Assembly (NCBI GenBank): GCA_019358855.1
Contig: JAHHII010000001.1
Coordinates: 124,001 to 188,000, forward strand
Direction: 5' to 3'
Length of the DNA stretch: 64,000 bases
DNA from: Timaviella obliquedivisa GSE-PSE-MK23-08B
Lineage (GTDB): Bacteria; Cyanobacteriota; Cyanobacteriia; Elainellales; Elainellaceae
Below the pieces are notes generated by a model that saw nothing but the letters and a program-made list of their open reading frames with translations, was not told the DNA's origin and made no database searches. The translations under genes and the position numbers were made by a program. This document shows positions 35,463-44,553 of this stretch, in pieces. Numbering within the stretch: position 1 is the stretch's first letter; each line of letters starts with the position of its first letter.

Positions 35463-37226
35463 ATGATGAAGTGGGTTAGATTTTTTTGGAATGTGCTGGT
35501 TCAAATCATCCGTCGCAAGGGGCGACCCATTGCCGATATCTCGAAGCGATCGTTCAGTTTGACTGCTCTTGTGACTGCGACCCTGCTAATTCTTAGCGCC
35601 TGTCTGAGTTCACCTCATTCGGCTCAATTCTCGTCAGGGTCATCTGCCCTGGCAGCACTGCCCACATCAGTTGGCACCAACCTAAATGGCATTGCCGATT
35701 GGTCAACCCAGCAGCCTTTTATCGATGCTTTCAAATCTTCTAGAAGCTGGATTACCCAGTGCCAAACTGGCGAACCCGGCTGCAAAGGTAACTGGTCTAC
35801 TGATGAATTCGGTAAGCTTAACCTCGATCAAAGTGGCTGGGTTAAGTCGCTTCCTGCTCCCGCCGATCCTGCCGAATACACCCGCGTTAGCACCCTATTG
35901 TTCCGTGACTTAGCCGGACAATATCCTAGTGGCAAATATCTTGTGCTTTACGCGGGTGAAGGCACGATCGAATATGGCTTTGATGCCCGCAAAGATGAAT
36001 CAACTTCTAAGCGCGGCAGAGACGTTCTCCTCGTTACGCCTTCTGATGCGGGCATTCTACTCACTATTACCGCAACCGATCCTCGCAAAACTGGTAACTA
36101 TATTCGCAATATTCAGGTCATTCCTGAGCAATACGAGCAAACCTATCGCACCCAGATATTCAACCCTGTGTTTTTGGAGCGTGTTAAAAAATTTAAAACC
36201 TTTCGGTTTATGGATTGGATGCAAACCAATGGTTCTGAACAGGGTAACTGGGACACCCGCGCTAAAGTAACCGATGCGACCTACGCCACAGGTAAGGGCG
36301 TGCCTTTAGAAGTAATGCTGGATTTGGCAAACCGCATGGGGGTTGATCCGTGGTTCACCATGCCGCACAAAGCCTCTGATTTATACATGACCAATTTTGC
36401 TAAATTGGTTCGCGATCGCCTTAATGAGAATCGCAAAGTTTACGTCGAATACTCCAACGAAGTCTGGAACTGGCAGTTTCCACAAGCCCAATTTGCGTTG
36501 CAAGAAGGTAAATCTCGATGGTCGGTAGAGGGCGATGTGTTTGCCCAGTGGTACGGCTTCCGCACGGCACAAATGTCTGATATTTGGAAGCAGGTGTTTG
36601 GGCGGCAACGCAGCCGCGTAGTCTCGGTGATGGGAACCCAAACTGCTTGGCGCGGCTTAGAAAATGCTGCCCTTGACTGTCCGCTTTGGGTGGCAGAAGG
36701 CAACAAGCCTTGCTACCAGCATGGTATTGATGTTTTGGCGATCGCGGGTTACTTTGGCGGCAGCTTGGGGCAAGGAGCCAGTCAAGCCACCGTCGAAGCT
36801 TGGAGCAACGAGGGTGAAGTGGGCTTTAAAAAAGCGATCGCCCAACTCAATCAAGGCAGCCTCCTCCCCTCCGAAGGCTACGACGATAGCATTAAGGGAT
36901 TAACTGACTCGTTTCGCTATTACCAAAACGTCGCTCGTTCCCGTGGGCTGCAATTGGTCGCATACGAAGGAGGACAACACTTAGTCAATTCCAACAACCC
37001 CAAGCTTTCAGAGTTCTTTATTAGCCTCAACCGCCGCCCTGAAATGACGGATTTATACACTCAGCTATTAGAGGCTTGGAAGCAAGCTGGCGGCACTGTG
37101 TTCATGAATTTTTCAGATATTGCTCGTCCGGGTAAGTGGGGAAGTTGGGGTGCTTTGGAGTACGTTGGGCAGGAGCGATCGCCTAAGTACAATGCGCTCA
37201 TTCAATTCATCGATCGTAACTCTTAG
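35463..37226 (+). CDS. Secreted glycoside-hydrolase-like lipoprotein
   Basis: A 587-residue protein starting at the ATG at 35463, behind AGGAAAATC. A long basic N-terminus precedes a hydrophobic segment ending in LILSAC, a lipobox, so a lipoprotein is likely. The mature part resembles clan GH-A (TIM-barrel) glycoside hydrolases: VYVEYSNEVWNWQF holds the Asn-Glu pair expected for the acid/base, and LQLVAYEGGQH holds a Glu at the place of the nucleophile. Similar cyanobacterial proteins are annotated as cellulose-binding. The substrate is unknown; the residue roles are inference. Confidence 0.65.
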   Translation: MMKWVRFFWNVLVQIIRRKGRPIADISKRSFSLTALVTATLLILSACLSSPHSAQFSSGSSALAALPTSVGTNLNGIADWSTQQPFIDAFKSSRSWITQCQTGEPGCKGNWSTDEFGKLNLDQSGWVKSLPAPADPAEYTRVSTLLFRDLAGQYPSGKYLVLYAGEGTIEYGFDARKDESTSKRGRDVLLVTPSDAGILLTITATDPRKTGNYIRNIQVIPEQYEQTYRTQIFNPVFLERVKKFKTFRFMDWMQTNGSEQGNWDTRAKVTDATYATGKGVPLEVMLDLANRMGVDPWFTMPHKASDLYMTNFAKLVRDRLNENRKVYVEYSNEVWNWQFPQAQFALQEGKSRWSVEGDVFAQWYGFRTAQMSDIWKQVFGRQRSRVVSVMGTQTAWRGLENAALDCPLWVAEGNKPCYQHGIDVLAIAGYFGGSLGQGASQATVEAWSNEGEVGFKKAIAQLNQGSLLPSEGYDDSIKGLTDSFRYYQNVARSRGLQLVAYEGGQHLVNSNNPKLSEFFISLNRRPEMTDLYTQLLEAWKQAGGTVFMNFSDIARPGKWGSWGALEYVGQERSPKYNALIQFIDRNS

Positions 37227-37331
37227 GGCAAAACGTGCTTTATGACACATTAAGTCTTGCTGCAAACGGTTACGCGATTTGCCGTAATCAGAGAGAATAA
37301 TTGAGTTTTCTTGGCGTTTATGGAGTTAGCT

Positions 37332-37841
37332 ATGATAAGTACTCGTTGGCGTAGAGTATTTGCCTCTCTCTTGCTCAGCTTGGTGTTGCTGGTGACTGCT
37401 TGCAGTGCTCCACCTGCCTCACGCTATGATCAAACTCAGAAAGAGACGACTGAAAGAGGTGCGGCTCCAGCAGTTGCTAAGGCGGCTGAACAAGGCAGCA
37501 GTTTTAACAAGTTCTTTCCCAAAGGACAAAAAGGCTTCGAGGTCGTTCCGGCTCAAGAGAAAAAAGGCTTTGCTGAGTACAAAGTCAACCAAGGCGGCAA
37601 AAACGTTGCCATGTTAGCTATTACTGACACAACAGGTACAACCGCAGCGAACAAGTTTCAAGCCAGCACCTTCACGGTGAAGGGCTATCCTGCCGTTGAG
37701 CAAGGGCAAACCGCTACAGCCGTTTTGATTGGCGATCGCTATCAGGTCAAAGTCCTTTCTCGGGACGCATCCTTCACCAAAGAGAACCGTGCCGCATGGC
37801 TGGAAAAGTTTGACCTAAAAGGGTTAGAGCAGTTGAAGTAA
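37332..37841 (+). CDS. Small lipoprotein, unknown function
   Basis: A 169-residue lipoprotein: signal LLLSLVLLVTAC with lipobox VTAC (Cys about 23), then a soluble domain with FNKFFPKGQKGFEVVPAQEK and QASTFTVKGYPAVEQGQTAT. I start at the ATG at 37332, with GGAG six bases before it. It lies 46 bases before the next gene on the same strand and may share its transcript and the terminator after it. No family recognised. Confidence 0.7.
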   Translation: MISTRWRRVFASLLLSLVLLVTACSAPPASRYDQTQKETTERGAAPAVAKAAEQGSSFNKFFPKGQKGFEVVPAQEKKGFAEYKVNQGGKNVAMLAITDTTGTTAANKFQASTFTVKGYPAVEQGQTATAVLIGDRYQVKVLSRDASFTKENRAAWLEKFDLKGLEQLK

Positions 37842-37887
37842 AACCTCGCTCCCCGTTTACTTAGTATTTATTTAAGGAGATTAGACT

Positions 37888-38775
37888 GTGAGCAAACCGA
37901 TTTTTGAATTGGTCGATAGTCTACCCACGGGTGGCATTACGGTCATGGCGCTAAAGTCTCTAGATTTTACGCTACCCGGTCAATGGCAAAATTTGGTCGG
38001 GTTCGATAACACCATTCGAGCCGTGACGGGCGAAACTGACGATGAATTGATTCAGCAAATTGGCGATCGCGCTGTGACTCTTTTCAACGATAAATCTCAG
38101 GGATACCAGCGAGCGCTCTGGCTCTATCAAACCGTCAGTTCTGCATCGGGTGCCCTCGGGACGGCAGCATTAGCGAACAAAATTGGACAAGACATCTCCT
38201 TCCTGGGGATTTTGAAAAACCTCACCCCAAAGCCCGAAAAAGCCCAAAGCATTGACCTCTGTGTCAAACTCGTCGCTGAGATCGTGGCGTTCTGCCAAAT
38301 CAACGGTATTCCTGGCGATAGCGTCGGTGACTTCCTGGCAGCATTGAAGGATTATGGCGGTGAGTCATTGGTGCGGATGGCAGCGCTGGTGTGTTTTGAT
38401 GGACTGATTCCTTTAGGGCCCGACTTTGCCCGCAAAGGCTTAGACTCTCTCAAAACAACCTCGCCCTCTGACCTGGAAAAGAACCAAACTTTTAAAGGTA
38501 TTCAAGAGTTAATTCCAGGGAACAACCCGGAAGGCAAGCTAGGGTTTATTACAGAAAGCTTTGAATCTACCAAAGGGTGGATGGATGGGTTCGTCTCTGC
38601 TAATGGTTTGACCCCTGAAAAGGTAGTTGATAACTTAGGAAAGTTTGTCGATATCTCTAAGGACAAACTGGATTACCTCGGCGCGTTTTTAGACATGTAT
38701 GTGAAGTCTTACGAGCATACGGGTATCCAAACTTTGGCACGGCGGCTGATTGAGCGGGCAGTCGCAGAAATCTAG
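37888..38775 (+). CDS. Hypothetical protein, alpha-helical
   Basis: A 295-residue cytoplasmic protein from a GTG at 37888 with Shine-Dalgarno TAAGGAGA about nine bases upstream. No signal or membrane segment; composition suggests mostly helices (for example VKLVAEIVAFCQINGIPGDS and YLGAFLDMYVKSYEHTGIQ). I do not recognise a family. It follows the lipoprotein gene by 46 bases and ends before a perfect terminator. Confidence 0.6.
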   Translation: MSKPIFELVDSLPTGGITVMALKSLDFTLPGQWQNLVGFDNTIRAVTGETDDELIQQIGDRAVTLFNDKSQGYQRALWLYQTVSSASGALGTAALANKIGQDISFLGILKNLTPKPEKAQSIDLCVKLVAEIVAFCQINGIPGDSVGDFLAALKDYGGESLVRMAALVCFDGLIPLGPDFARKGLDSLKTTSPSDLEKNQTFKGIQELIPGNNPEGKLGFITESFESTKGWMDGFVSANGLTPEKVVDNLGKFVDISKDKLDYLGAFLDMYVKSYEHTGIQTLARRLIERAVAEI

Positions 38776-38820
38776 GGATTAGAAAATTTAGAGATGACAA
38801 TGGAGTCTCTAAAAAAGACG

Positions 38821-38850
38821 ATCGCCCTCATGACATTGAGGGCGATTTTT
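38821..38850 (+). terminator. Intrinsic terminator, perfect 10-bp stem
   Basis: ATCGCCCTCA and TGAGGGCGAT form a perfect 10-bp stem with loop TGACAT, followed by a run of T (38846-38850). It ends the lipoprotein-hypothetical unit. Confidence 0.92.
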
Positions 38851-38941
38851 GATATTGCTGGATCGTAGTTTGAAAATCTGGTTCTCCTGCCCTGTTAGGA
38901 AAGAGGCTAGGGGTTAGGTTGAGTCGATAACTCAGCGAGGC

Positions 38942-39003
38942 GACCTAACCCCCAACCCGTCTCCCGAAGAAAAGGGACTCTGAGCAGATTCATCCTTTCA
39001 TTC
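38942..39003 (-). repeat. Interspersed repeat family 2, copy 2 (inverted)
   Basis: The reverse complement of copy 1: a 24-base perfect core at 38980-39003 and GACCTAACCCCCAACCC at 38942-38958. The part between has diverged, which points to conserved ends with a variable middle. Confidence 0.85.
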
Positions 39004-39209
39004 GGCAACGCCCGATTTTTTATACCAGAAAAACTCTCTTGAAAATATTGATACCGATCGATTTCTTCATAACTACGTATTTTCCGTGGAACTTATTTAC
39101 TTATCCTTAATATGGTTATAAAGAAACGATGTAGGTTGCTGTAGGTTACGGTTATAGAGTATTACCACTAGATAGATTTAGAGAAATCAATCAAAAGTGG
39201 TGAGGTCGT

Positions 39210-40451
39210 ATGCGCCTGCTCATCGTTCAATATGCTGGTGATTACCGAGAAGCTTTTTACAACTTAACAGAAGGTAGAGGTGAAACTTACTACGCGCAAC
39301 AATATTCTGTCGATACTGTATCGAAGCTTGCTGAACAGGTTGATGAAGTCGCTACCTTAAGTTTCTTGAGTAATGACCGCTATAACGAAGTTTTACCGAA
39401 TGGCGTTAGGGCGATCGGGGCAGGCTTTCACCACAAAGTTGACAGCCAAACTATCTTAGAAATCATCAAAGCTCAAAATCCAACTCACATTGTTCTGAGA
39501 ACTCCCAATCGGACGGTGCTGCAATGGGCAATTAAAAATAATGTTCAGGTCGTGGTCACCCTGGCAGATTCCTTCAACAGTCCTAGCCTCCGCGATCGGG
39601 TAGATCACTATTTCCTTGCCAATCTTCTTAACCATCCTCAAATAAGCTGGGTTGCCAATCATGGTGTTACAGCCTCCCAGTCTCTTGAGTCAATTGGTGT
39701 TAACCCTGAAAAGATTATTCCTTGGGATTGGCCCCACGCCGTTACTCCAGACCTCTACTCGCCGAAAACTCTTCGCCAGCCTTCAGACTGCTGGAAAATT
39801 CTATATGCAGGGCATATTAGCGAGGCAAAGGGCCTAGGAGATGTATTAGAAGCGATCGCTTTACTCAAAGCTCGGCATTTCCCTGTCCATCTCAAAATAG
39901 CGGGTAAGGGCGATATTGATTTCTTTCAAGCCAAGGTGCATCAGCTTCAAATTGAGGACTGCGTAGAGTTTTTGGGAATGGTCAAAAATACGGATGTCAT
40001 TGGGCTGATGCGGGATGCTGACCTCGTGACGGTGCCTAGTCATCATGACTACCCAGAAGGATTCCCCATGACAATTTATGAGTCCCTTTGCTCTCGAACC
40101 CCCATCGTGGCTTCTAATCACCCCATGTTTGTGCGGCAGTTGCGCCACGAACAAAACGCCATGATTTTTCCAGATGGTGAGGCAACAGCATGTGCCTTGC
40201 AAATCGAGACGATTCTGACTCAGCCCGCTCTGTACGAAAAAATCTCCTACGCTACCCATGCCACTTGGAAAAACTTACAGGTTCCCGTGAAATGGGGCGA
40301 TTTGCTTACATCCTGGTTGAAAAATTCTCCTGAAGACCAAAAGTGGCTGTTCCAACATCGCCTTTCATCAGGGCGTTACGGGAATCTCAACGTTGCTGCT
40401 CCCTCTCGATTCTCGTTGTACTTTGGTCAGCGGCAGGTTCGGCAAGCATAA
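39210..40451 (+). CDS. GT4-family glycosyltransferase
   Basis: A 413-residue retaining GT-B glycosyltransferase. The C-terminal nucleotide-sugar domain shows ILYAGHISEAKGLGDVLEAI (about 197-216), LKIAGKGD, VEFLGMV and HDYPEGFPMTIYESLCSRTP. The last holds the E-x7-E motif (Glu in PEGF and YES) that binds the donor sugar. The N-terminal acceptor domain starts MRLLIVQYAGDYREAFYN. Cytoplasmic; probably assembles a glycan or glycolipid. Donor and acceptor unknown. A solitary unit. Confidence 0.87.
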   Translation: MRLLIVQYAGDYREAFYNLTEGRGETYYAQQYSVDTVSKLAEQVDEVATLSFLSNDRYNEVLPNGVRAIGAGFHHKVDSQTILEIIKAQNPTHIVLRTPNRTVLQWAIKNNVQVVVTLADSFNSPSLRDRVDHYFLANLLNHPQISWVANHGVTASQSLESIGVNPEKIIPWDWPHAVTPDLYSPKTLRQPSDCWKILYAGHISEAKGLGDVLEAIALLKARHFPVHLKIAGKGDIDFFQAKVHQLQIEDCVEFLGMVKNTDVIGLMRDADLVTVPSHHDYPEGFPMTIYESLCSRTPIVASNHPMFVRQLRHEQNAMIFPDGEATACALQIETILTQPALYEKISYATHATWKNLQVPVKWGDLLTSWLKNSPEDQKWLFQHRLSSGRYGNLNVAAPSRFSLYFGQRQVRQA

Positions 40452-40631
40452 GGGCGATCGCCCCCAGCAAAAAAAGATAGGTAGCAAAAGAGGGTAGGTC
40501 TAGTGTTCTATTCTTGCGGCAATTTCAGCACCTAGAGGCTTGAGTCAGGGAATTCTTAAATAAATTCAAATTTTGGATGCCATCTCAGTCTGTACACTGT
40601 GATAGATGGACGCGATAGGTGAAGACCGCTT

Positions 40632-42218
40632 ATGGATGCTGCTACACTCTGGCAACGTTATCAGGACTGGCTATATTTCCATGAAGGGTTAGGGTTTTAT
40701 CTTGATGTGAGCCGAATGCGGTTTGATGATGCCTTTGTGACTCAGATCCAGCCCAGGTTAGAAAAAGCATTCCAAGCCATGGTGGCACTAGAGGCAGGGG
40801 CGATCGCTAACCCTGACGAAAATCGCATGGTCGGGCATTACTGGCTGCGCGATCCTAGCCTGGCACCCACCCCAGAGATCAAGCAAGACGTTACCCAGAC
40901 CTTGGCGCAAATTCACACTTTCGTGAGTAAAGTCCATAGCGGCGAAATCCACCCGCCCGATGCGGCAAAGTTCACCGATATTTTGTCGATTGGGATTGGA
41001 GGCTCGGCGTTAGGGCCGCAATTTGTGGCGGAGGCACTCTCCCCAGTCGATGCACCCCTAACCATACAGTTTATTGATAATACTGACCCCGCAGGCATCG
41101 ATCGCGTGTTAGCTCAGCTTAAGGATCGGTTGGCTTCTACCCTCGTTTTGGTCATTTCTAAATCGGGTGGAACGCCCGAACCCCGCAACGGCATGGTTGA
41201 GGTTAAACATTTCTATGAAAAGCAGGGGCTAAACTTTGCTCAACATGCTGCTGCGATCACAGGCAACGGTAGCAATTTGGATAAAGTCGCTAAAGCCGAA
41301 GGCTGGTTAGAAACCTTTCCTATGTATGACTGGATTGGCGGACGAACTTCTGAGCTTTCTGCGGTGGGGCTGTTACCAGCCGCGCTGCAAGGCATTGATA
41401 TTAACGCGATGCTGGCTGGGGCAAAGGCAATGGATGAGGCGACTCGCGTGCCCAGTCTCAAGGAGAACCCGGCAGCGCTGTTGGCAATAAGCTGGTACTT
41501 TGCTGGCAATGGCAAAGGTGAAAAAGATATGGTAGTGTTGCCTTACAAAGACAGCCTACTGCTGTTTTCGCGCTATTTACAACAGTTGGTCATGGAGTCT
41601 TTAGGCAAAGAGGAAGATTTAGACGGCAACAAGGTTTACCAGGGTATCGCGGTTTACGGCAACAAGGGCAGCACCGACCAACACGCCTATGTCCAGCAAT
41701 TGCGAGAAGGGATTCCCAACTTTTTTGCTACGTTAATTGAGGTACTAGAAGACCGCCAAGGTGCCTCTATTGAGGTAGAGACGGGAGCGACTTCCGGAGA
41801 CTATCTTTCGGGACTATTGCAGGGCACCCGGCAGGCGCTCTACGAAAATCATCGAGACTCTATCACTGTTACTATTCCTCAAGTGAATCCGCGCACGGTG
41901 GGGGCATTGATTGCTCTGTATGAGCGGGCGGTGGGGCTGTATGGCTGTATGGTTAACGTCAATGCCTACCATCAGCCGGGAGTAGAGGCGGGTAAGAAAG
42001 CAGCCGCAGCCGTGTTGGAGTTGCAGCAGCGAGTTGTTAAAGCCCTTAAAGAGGGAAGTGTGCCCATGTCATTAACCGAACTGGCAAGCTGTGCGGGTGC
42101 GCCTGACCAGGTAGAGGCAATTTACAAAATTGTTCGCCATTTGCAGGAAAATCATCGTGAGGTGGCGGTGACTGGAGATCTGAGTAAACCTGGAAGTTTG
42201 GCGATCGCCGCCTTATAG
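40632..42218 (+). CDS. pgi: Glucose-6-phosphate isomerase
   Basis: A 528-residue enzyme interconverting glucose 6-phosphate and fructose 6-phosphate. Visible signatures are [15 protein letters not shown] (about 117-131), [28 protein letters not shown] (about 238-248), [11 protein letters not shown] with the catalytic-pair region, and [15 protein letters not shown]. Length matches cyanobacterial Pgi. Central to glycolysis, the oxidative pentose phosphate cycle and glycogen turnover. rimM follows after only five bases, so the two are co-transcribed. Confidence 0.96.
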   Translation: MDAATLWQRYQDWLYFHEGLGFYLDVSRMRFDDAFVTQIQPRLEKAFQAMVALEAGAIANPDENRMVGHYWLRDPSLAPTPEIKQDVTQTLAQIHTFVSKVHSGEIHPPDAAKFTDILSIGIGGSALGPQFVAEALSPVDAPLTIQFIDNTDPAGIDRVLAQLKDRLASTLVLVISKSGGTPEPRNGMVEVKHFYEKQGLNFAQHAAAITGNGSNLDKVAKAEGWLETFPMYDWIGGRTSELSAVGLLPAALQGIDINAMLAGAKAMDEATRVPSLKENPAALLAISWYFAGNGKGEKDMVVLPYKDSLLLFSRYLQQLVMESLGKEEDLDGNKVYQGIAVYGNKGSTDQHAYVQQLREGIPNFFATLIEVLEDRQGASIEVETGATSGDYLSGLLQGTRQALYENHRDSITVTIPQVNPRTVGALIALYERAVGLYGCMVNVNAYHQPGVEAGKKAAAAVLELQQRVVKALKEGSVPMSLTELASCAGAPDQVEAIYKIVRHLQENHREVAVTGDLSKPGSLAIAAL

Positions 42219-42223
42219 CCCCT

Positions 42224-42820
42224 ATGGACGACTGGTTAAAAATTGGAAAAATTGTGGCTGCTCAGGGCTTGAAGGGTGAAATGCGAGTTTATCCTGACTC
42301 TGACTTTCCTCAACGGTTTGAGCAGCCTGGAGAGCGCTGGCTGTTGCGCCCTGGAGCAACAGAACCCGAAAAGGTTCAGCTTGTTTCAGGGCGATCGCTA
42401 GCCGGTAAGGGGTTGTATGTCCTCAGCTTTGCAGGGGTCAATAGCCGTGAGCAGGCAGAGGCATTACGAAATAGCTACCTCGTAGTGAAAGAGAGCGATC
42501 GCCCTCCGCTGGAGGAAGGCGAGTTTCATGTGATGGATCTGATTGGGTTAGAAGTTTTTGATCAAGCCAGTCAAGCCAAAGTCGGCACAGTCACCGATGT
42601 CTTTGCAGCAGGAAACGACTTGTTGGAGGTAGCACTGACAAGATTAGGGGGATCAAAAGTGTTGGTTCCCTTTGTAGAAGCGATCGTTCCTGTCGTTGAT
42701 TTGCTCAGTCGCCGCATTGAAATCACGCCACCCTCAGGGCTAATTCCAGCGCCAACTGAGGAAGAGAAACCTAGCCAATTCAGTAATGCCAATCTAGAAA
42801 AGGAAACGCTGGAAAAATAG
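42224..42820 (+). CDS. rimM: Ribosome maturation factor RimM
   Basis: A 198-residue factor for 16S rRNA 3' major-domain (head) maturation of the 30S subunit; it binds ribosomal protein S19. N-terminal RimM beta-barrel: [25 protein letters not shown] (5-29), with the [10 protein letters not shown] helix. C-terminal PRC barrel: [43 protein letters not shown]. The last about 25 residues are charged and dispensable-looking. In the same operon as pgi. Confidence 0.94.
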   Translation: MDDWLKIGKIVAAQGLKGEMRVYPDSDFPQRFEQPGERWLLRPGATEPEKVQLVSGRSLAGKGLYVLSFAGVNSREQAEALRNSYLVVKESDRPPLEEGEFHVMDLIGLEVFDQASQAKVGTVTDVFAAGNDLLEVALTRLGGSKVLVPFVEAIVPVVDLLSRRIEITPPSGLIPAPTEEEKPSQFSNANLEKETLEK

Positions 42821-43119
42821 GGACATGATCAAAACCTGGTAAACCCTACTAGATAGACTAATCTACCCGAACAATCAATATAGTGTAAGTCTTGTTACCG
42901 TGGGCTGACTGGCAACAAAATGGCGATCGCTTGAAAGGCAAGAGATGATAAAAACTTAGTTGTAACAACTTCCACTTGACCGAACTTTAAACTCCTGAGA
43001 ACCGAACCTTCTCTCAATAAGGAATTCTCGATCGCCTCTGTGAAGCATAGTTCATAGACCGCTCTAGACTAGAAACTTTCGTCATGGTTTAGAGGTCTAT
43101 CTCTCTACTACCAGACAAT

Positions 43120-43977
43120 ATGAGAACTTCTATGAACCTTAAATCGATCGCCCTTGCTACCTTAATTGCCATTACTGCCGCTGCTTGTGGCGATCAAACC
43201 AAGGCTCCTACTCCCCAAGCCAATAATTCCCAGCCTCTCGTTCAACCCCAAGTGCCATTGGGCGGCAAAACTGAAGCTCAAAAGCCAGTTTCAAGTATCC
43301 CCGTTAAACCGTCACAAAGTAATACTCCAGGCAGTCAGAACTTGGGTAGAGGTGTCGCATCCCAGCATCCTACCGAGCTACCGTCTGATACACCCATTGC
43401 GCCTCCTCCTAAAATTGAAGCTCGTAGTACCTCAGAAGTACCCCTCCGTCCGGCTACAGACTCAGCTAACGGTGCGAAGCTAGGCAACATCGAATATCGT
43501 TCCTCGGAAACTACGCCCGATGCCGAAATTGAGCAGGCAATTGTAGAAAGCCTGGATGGCGATCGCATTGCTTTACAACAAACCCGCTATTACTACGATC
43601 GCATTGATCTAAACGGCGACGGCAAGCCCGAAGCTTTGGTTTATTTGAGTGGCTTCTACACTTGCGGCACGGGCGGTTGCAAGATGTTGGTTTTAGAACA
43701 GTCGGGACAACGGTATCAAGTAGTTTCTAAAATGACCCTAGTTAACGCCCCTGTGATTGTTTCTTCTGAAAGGTCAGCAGGTTGGAATGATTTGGTGCTG
43801 GAAGTCGCAGGTGGTGGCACAGTCAAACACTATGCCCAGATGAAGTTTGATGGCAGCACTTACCCTGTTAATCCTTCTACTGCGCCGGAAGTTGCTCCTA
43901 ATACTATTAACGGTACGGCTGTCCTGAATGATAGTGTTACGGCGGATGGAGGTATTGCATTACAAGGAGAAGGGTAA
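43120..43977 (+). CDS. Lipoprotein with FG-GAP-like Asp-Gly loop, unknown function
   Basis: A 285-residue lipoprotein: signal LATLIAITAAACG with the Cys at about 23. A long Pro/Thr/Ser-rich linker covers about 28-125, and a C-terminal globular domain (about 135-245) contains YYDRIDLNGDGKPEALVYLS, an FG-GAP/calcium-loop-like segment (DLNGDGKPE), then FYTCGTGGCKMLVLEQSG with two Cys. Similar C-terminal domains occur on cyanobacterial secreted proteins. Start M1 or an ATG four codons later. About 300 bases before it hold nothing recognisable. Confidence 0.65.
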   Translation: MRTSMNLKSIALATLIAITAAACGDQTKAPTPQANNSQPLVQPQVPLGGKTEAQKPVSSIPVKPSQSNTPGSQNLGRGVASQHPTELPSDTPIAPPPKIEARSTSEVPLRPATDSANGAKLGNIEYRSSETTPDAEIEQAIVESLDGDRIALQQTRYYYDRIDLNGDGKPEALVYLSGFYTCGTGGCKMLVLEQSGQRYQVVSKMTLVNAPVIVSSERSAGWNDLVLEVAGGGTVKHYAQMKFDGSTYPVNPSTAPEVAPNTINGTAVLNDSVTADGGIALQGEG

Positions 43978-44069
43978 CCTTATACCTTCGTCAAGGTTTC
44001 CTCAACAAAATTTTGCATTTCTTAAGGATTGTTGTTAGATTGCAGGGATATCCCTCCTCCCACATCCTC

Positions 44070-44438
44070 ATGAAACTACTGTTTGGCATTATTCCAACCC
44101 CAACGCCGCTAAAGCCCAAGTCTCGTGTTTATGATCTGAAAGCTCGGTTAGACTGGGGCGAGCCTGCTCTGACCATTATTGATGTGCGCGATCGCCAGGA
44201 ATTTGCGGTCAACCATGTGATGGGTGCAGTCAATTTGCCAATGGCTGAACTTGTAGAGCGAGCGTCAGTTAACTTTGAGTTGACCCGTGATCTGTATGTC
44301 TGTGGTGATACGGACGAGGAGATTGCCGTAGGAGCCGCAAAGCTACGGGCTGCGGGATTTAGAAGCGTTTCAGAGGTACAAGGTGGCTTGCCCGCTTGGA
44401 AAGCAGTTGGATATCCGGTTGAAGCGGGCAGATCCTAA
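44070..44438 (+). CDS. Rhodanese-like sulfurtransferase
   Basis: A 122-residue single-domain rhodanese from the ATG at 44070. The CH2A/CH2B regions are visible: IIDVRDRQEFAVNHVMGAVN (36-55) and the active-site loop VCGDTDEE with Cys 78, which would carry persulfide. VQGGLPAWKAVGYPV closes the fold. Rhodaneses shuttle sulfane sulfur for cofactor or tRNA modification, or act in redox signalling; the partner is unknown. A TTG start 19 codons earlier is less likely. Confidence 0.87.
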   Translation: MKLLFGIIPTPTPLKPKSRVYDLKARLDWGEPALTIIDVRDRQEFAVNHVMGAVNLPMAELVERASVNFELTRDLYVCGDTDEEIAVGAAKLRAAGFRSVSEVQGGLPAWKAVGYPVEAGRS

Positions 44439-44553
44439 ACTGATTAGCTCCTCAGTCGATCATTGATCAATGGATCATGAACAGATCAAGAATTATTGAA
44501 GGCTTAAAGCCCGTCTGCTCTATTATTCAGGAGAACTGGATAGGAAAGAAAAG

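Larger units (their letters stand above)
38776..39209. other. Intergenic region with terminator and repeat
   Basis: About 430 bases between the hypothetical gene and the GT4 gene. It contains the terminator at 38821-38850 and repeat family 2, copy 2. The remaining 200 bases are AT-rich and presumably hold the GT4 promoter. Confidence 0.4.
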
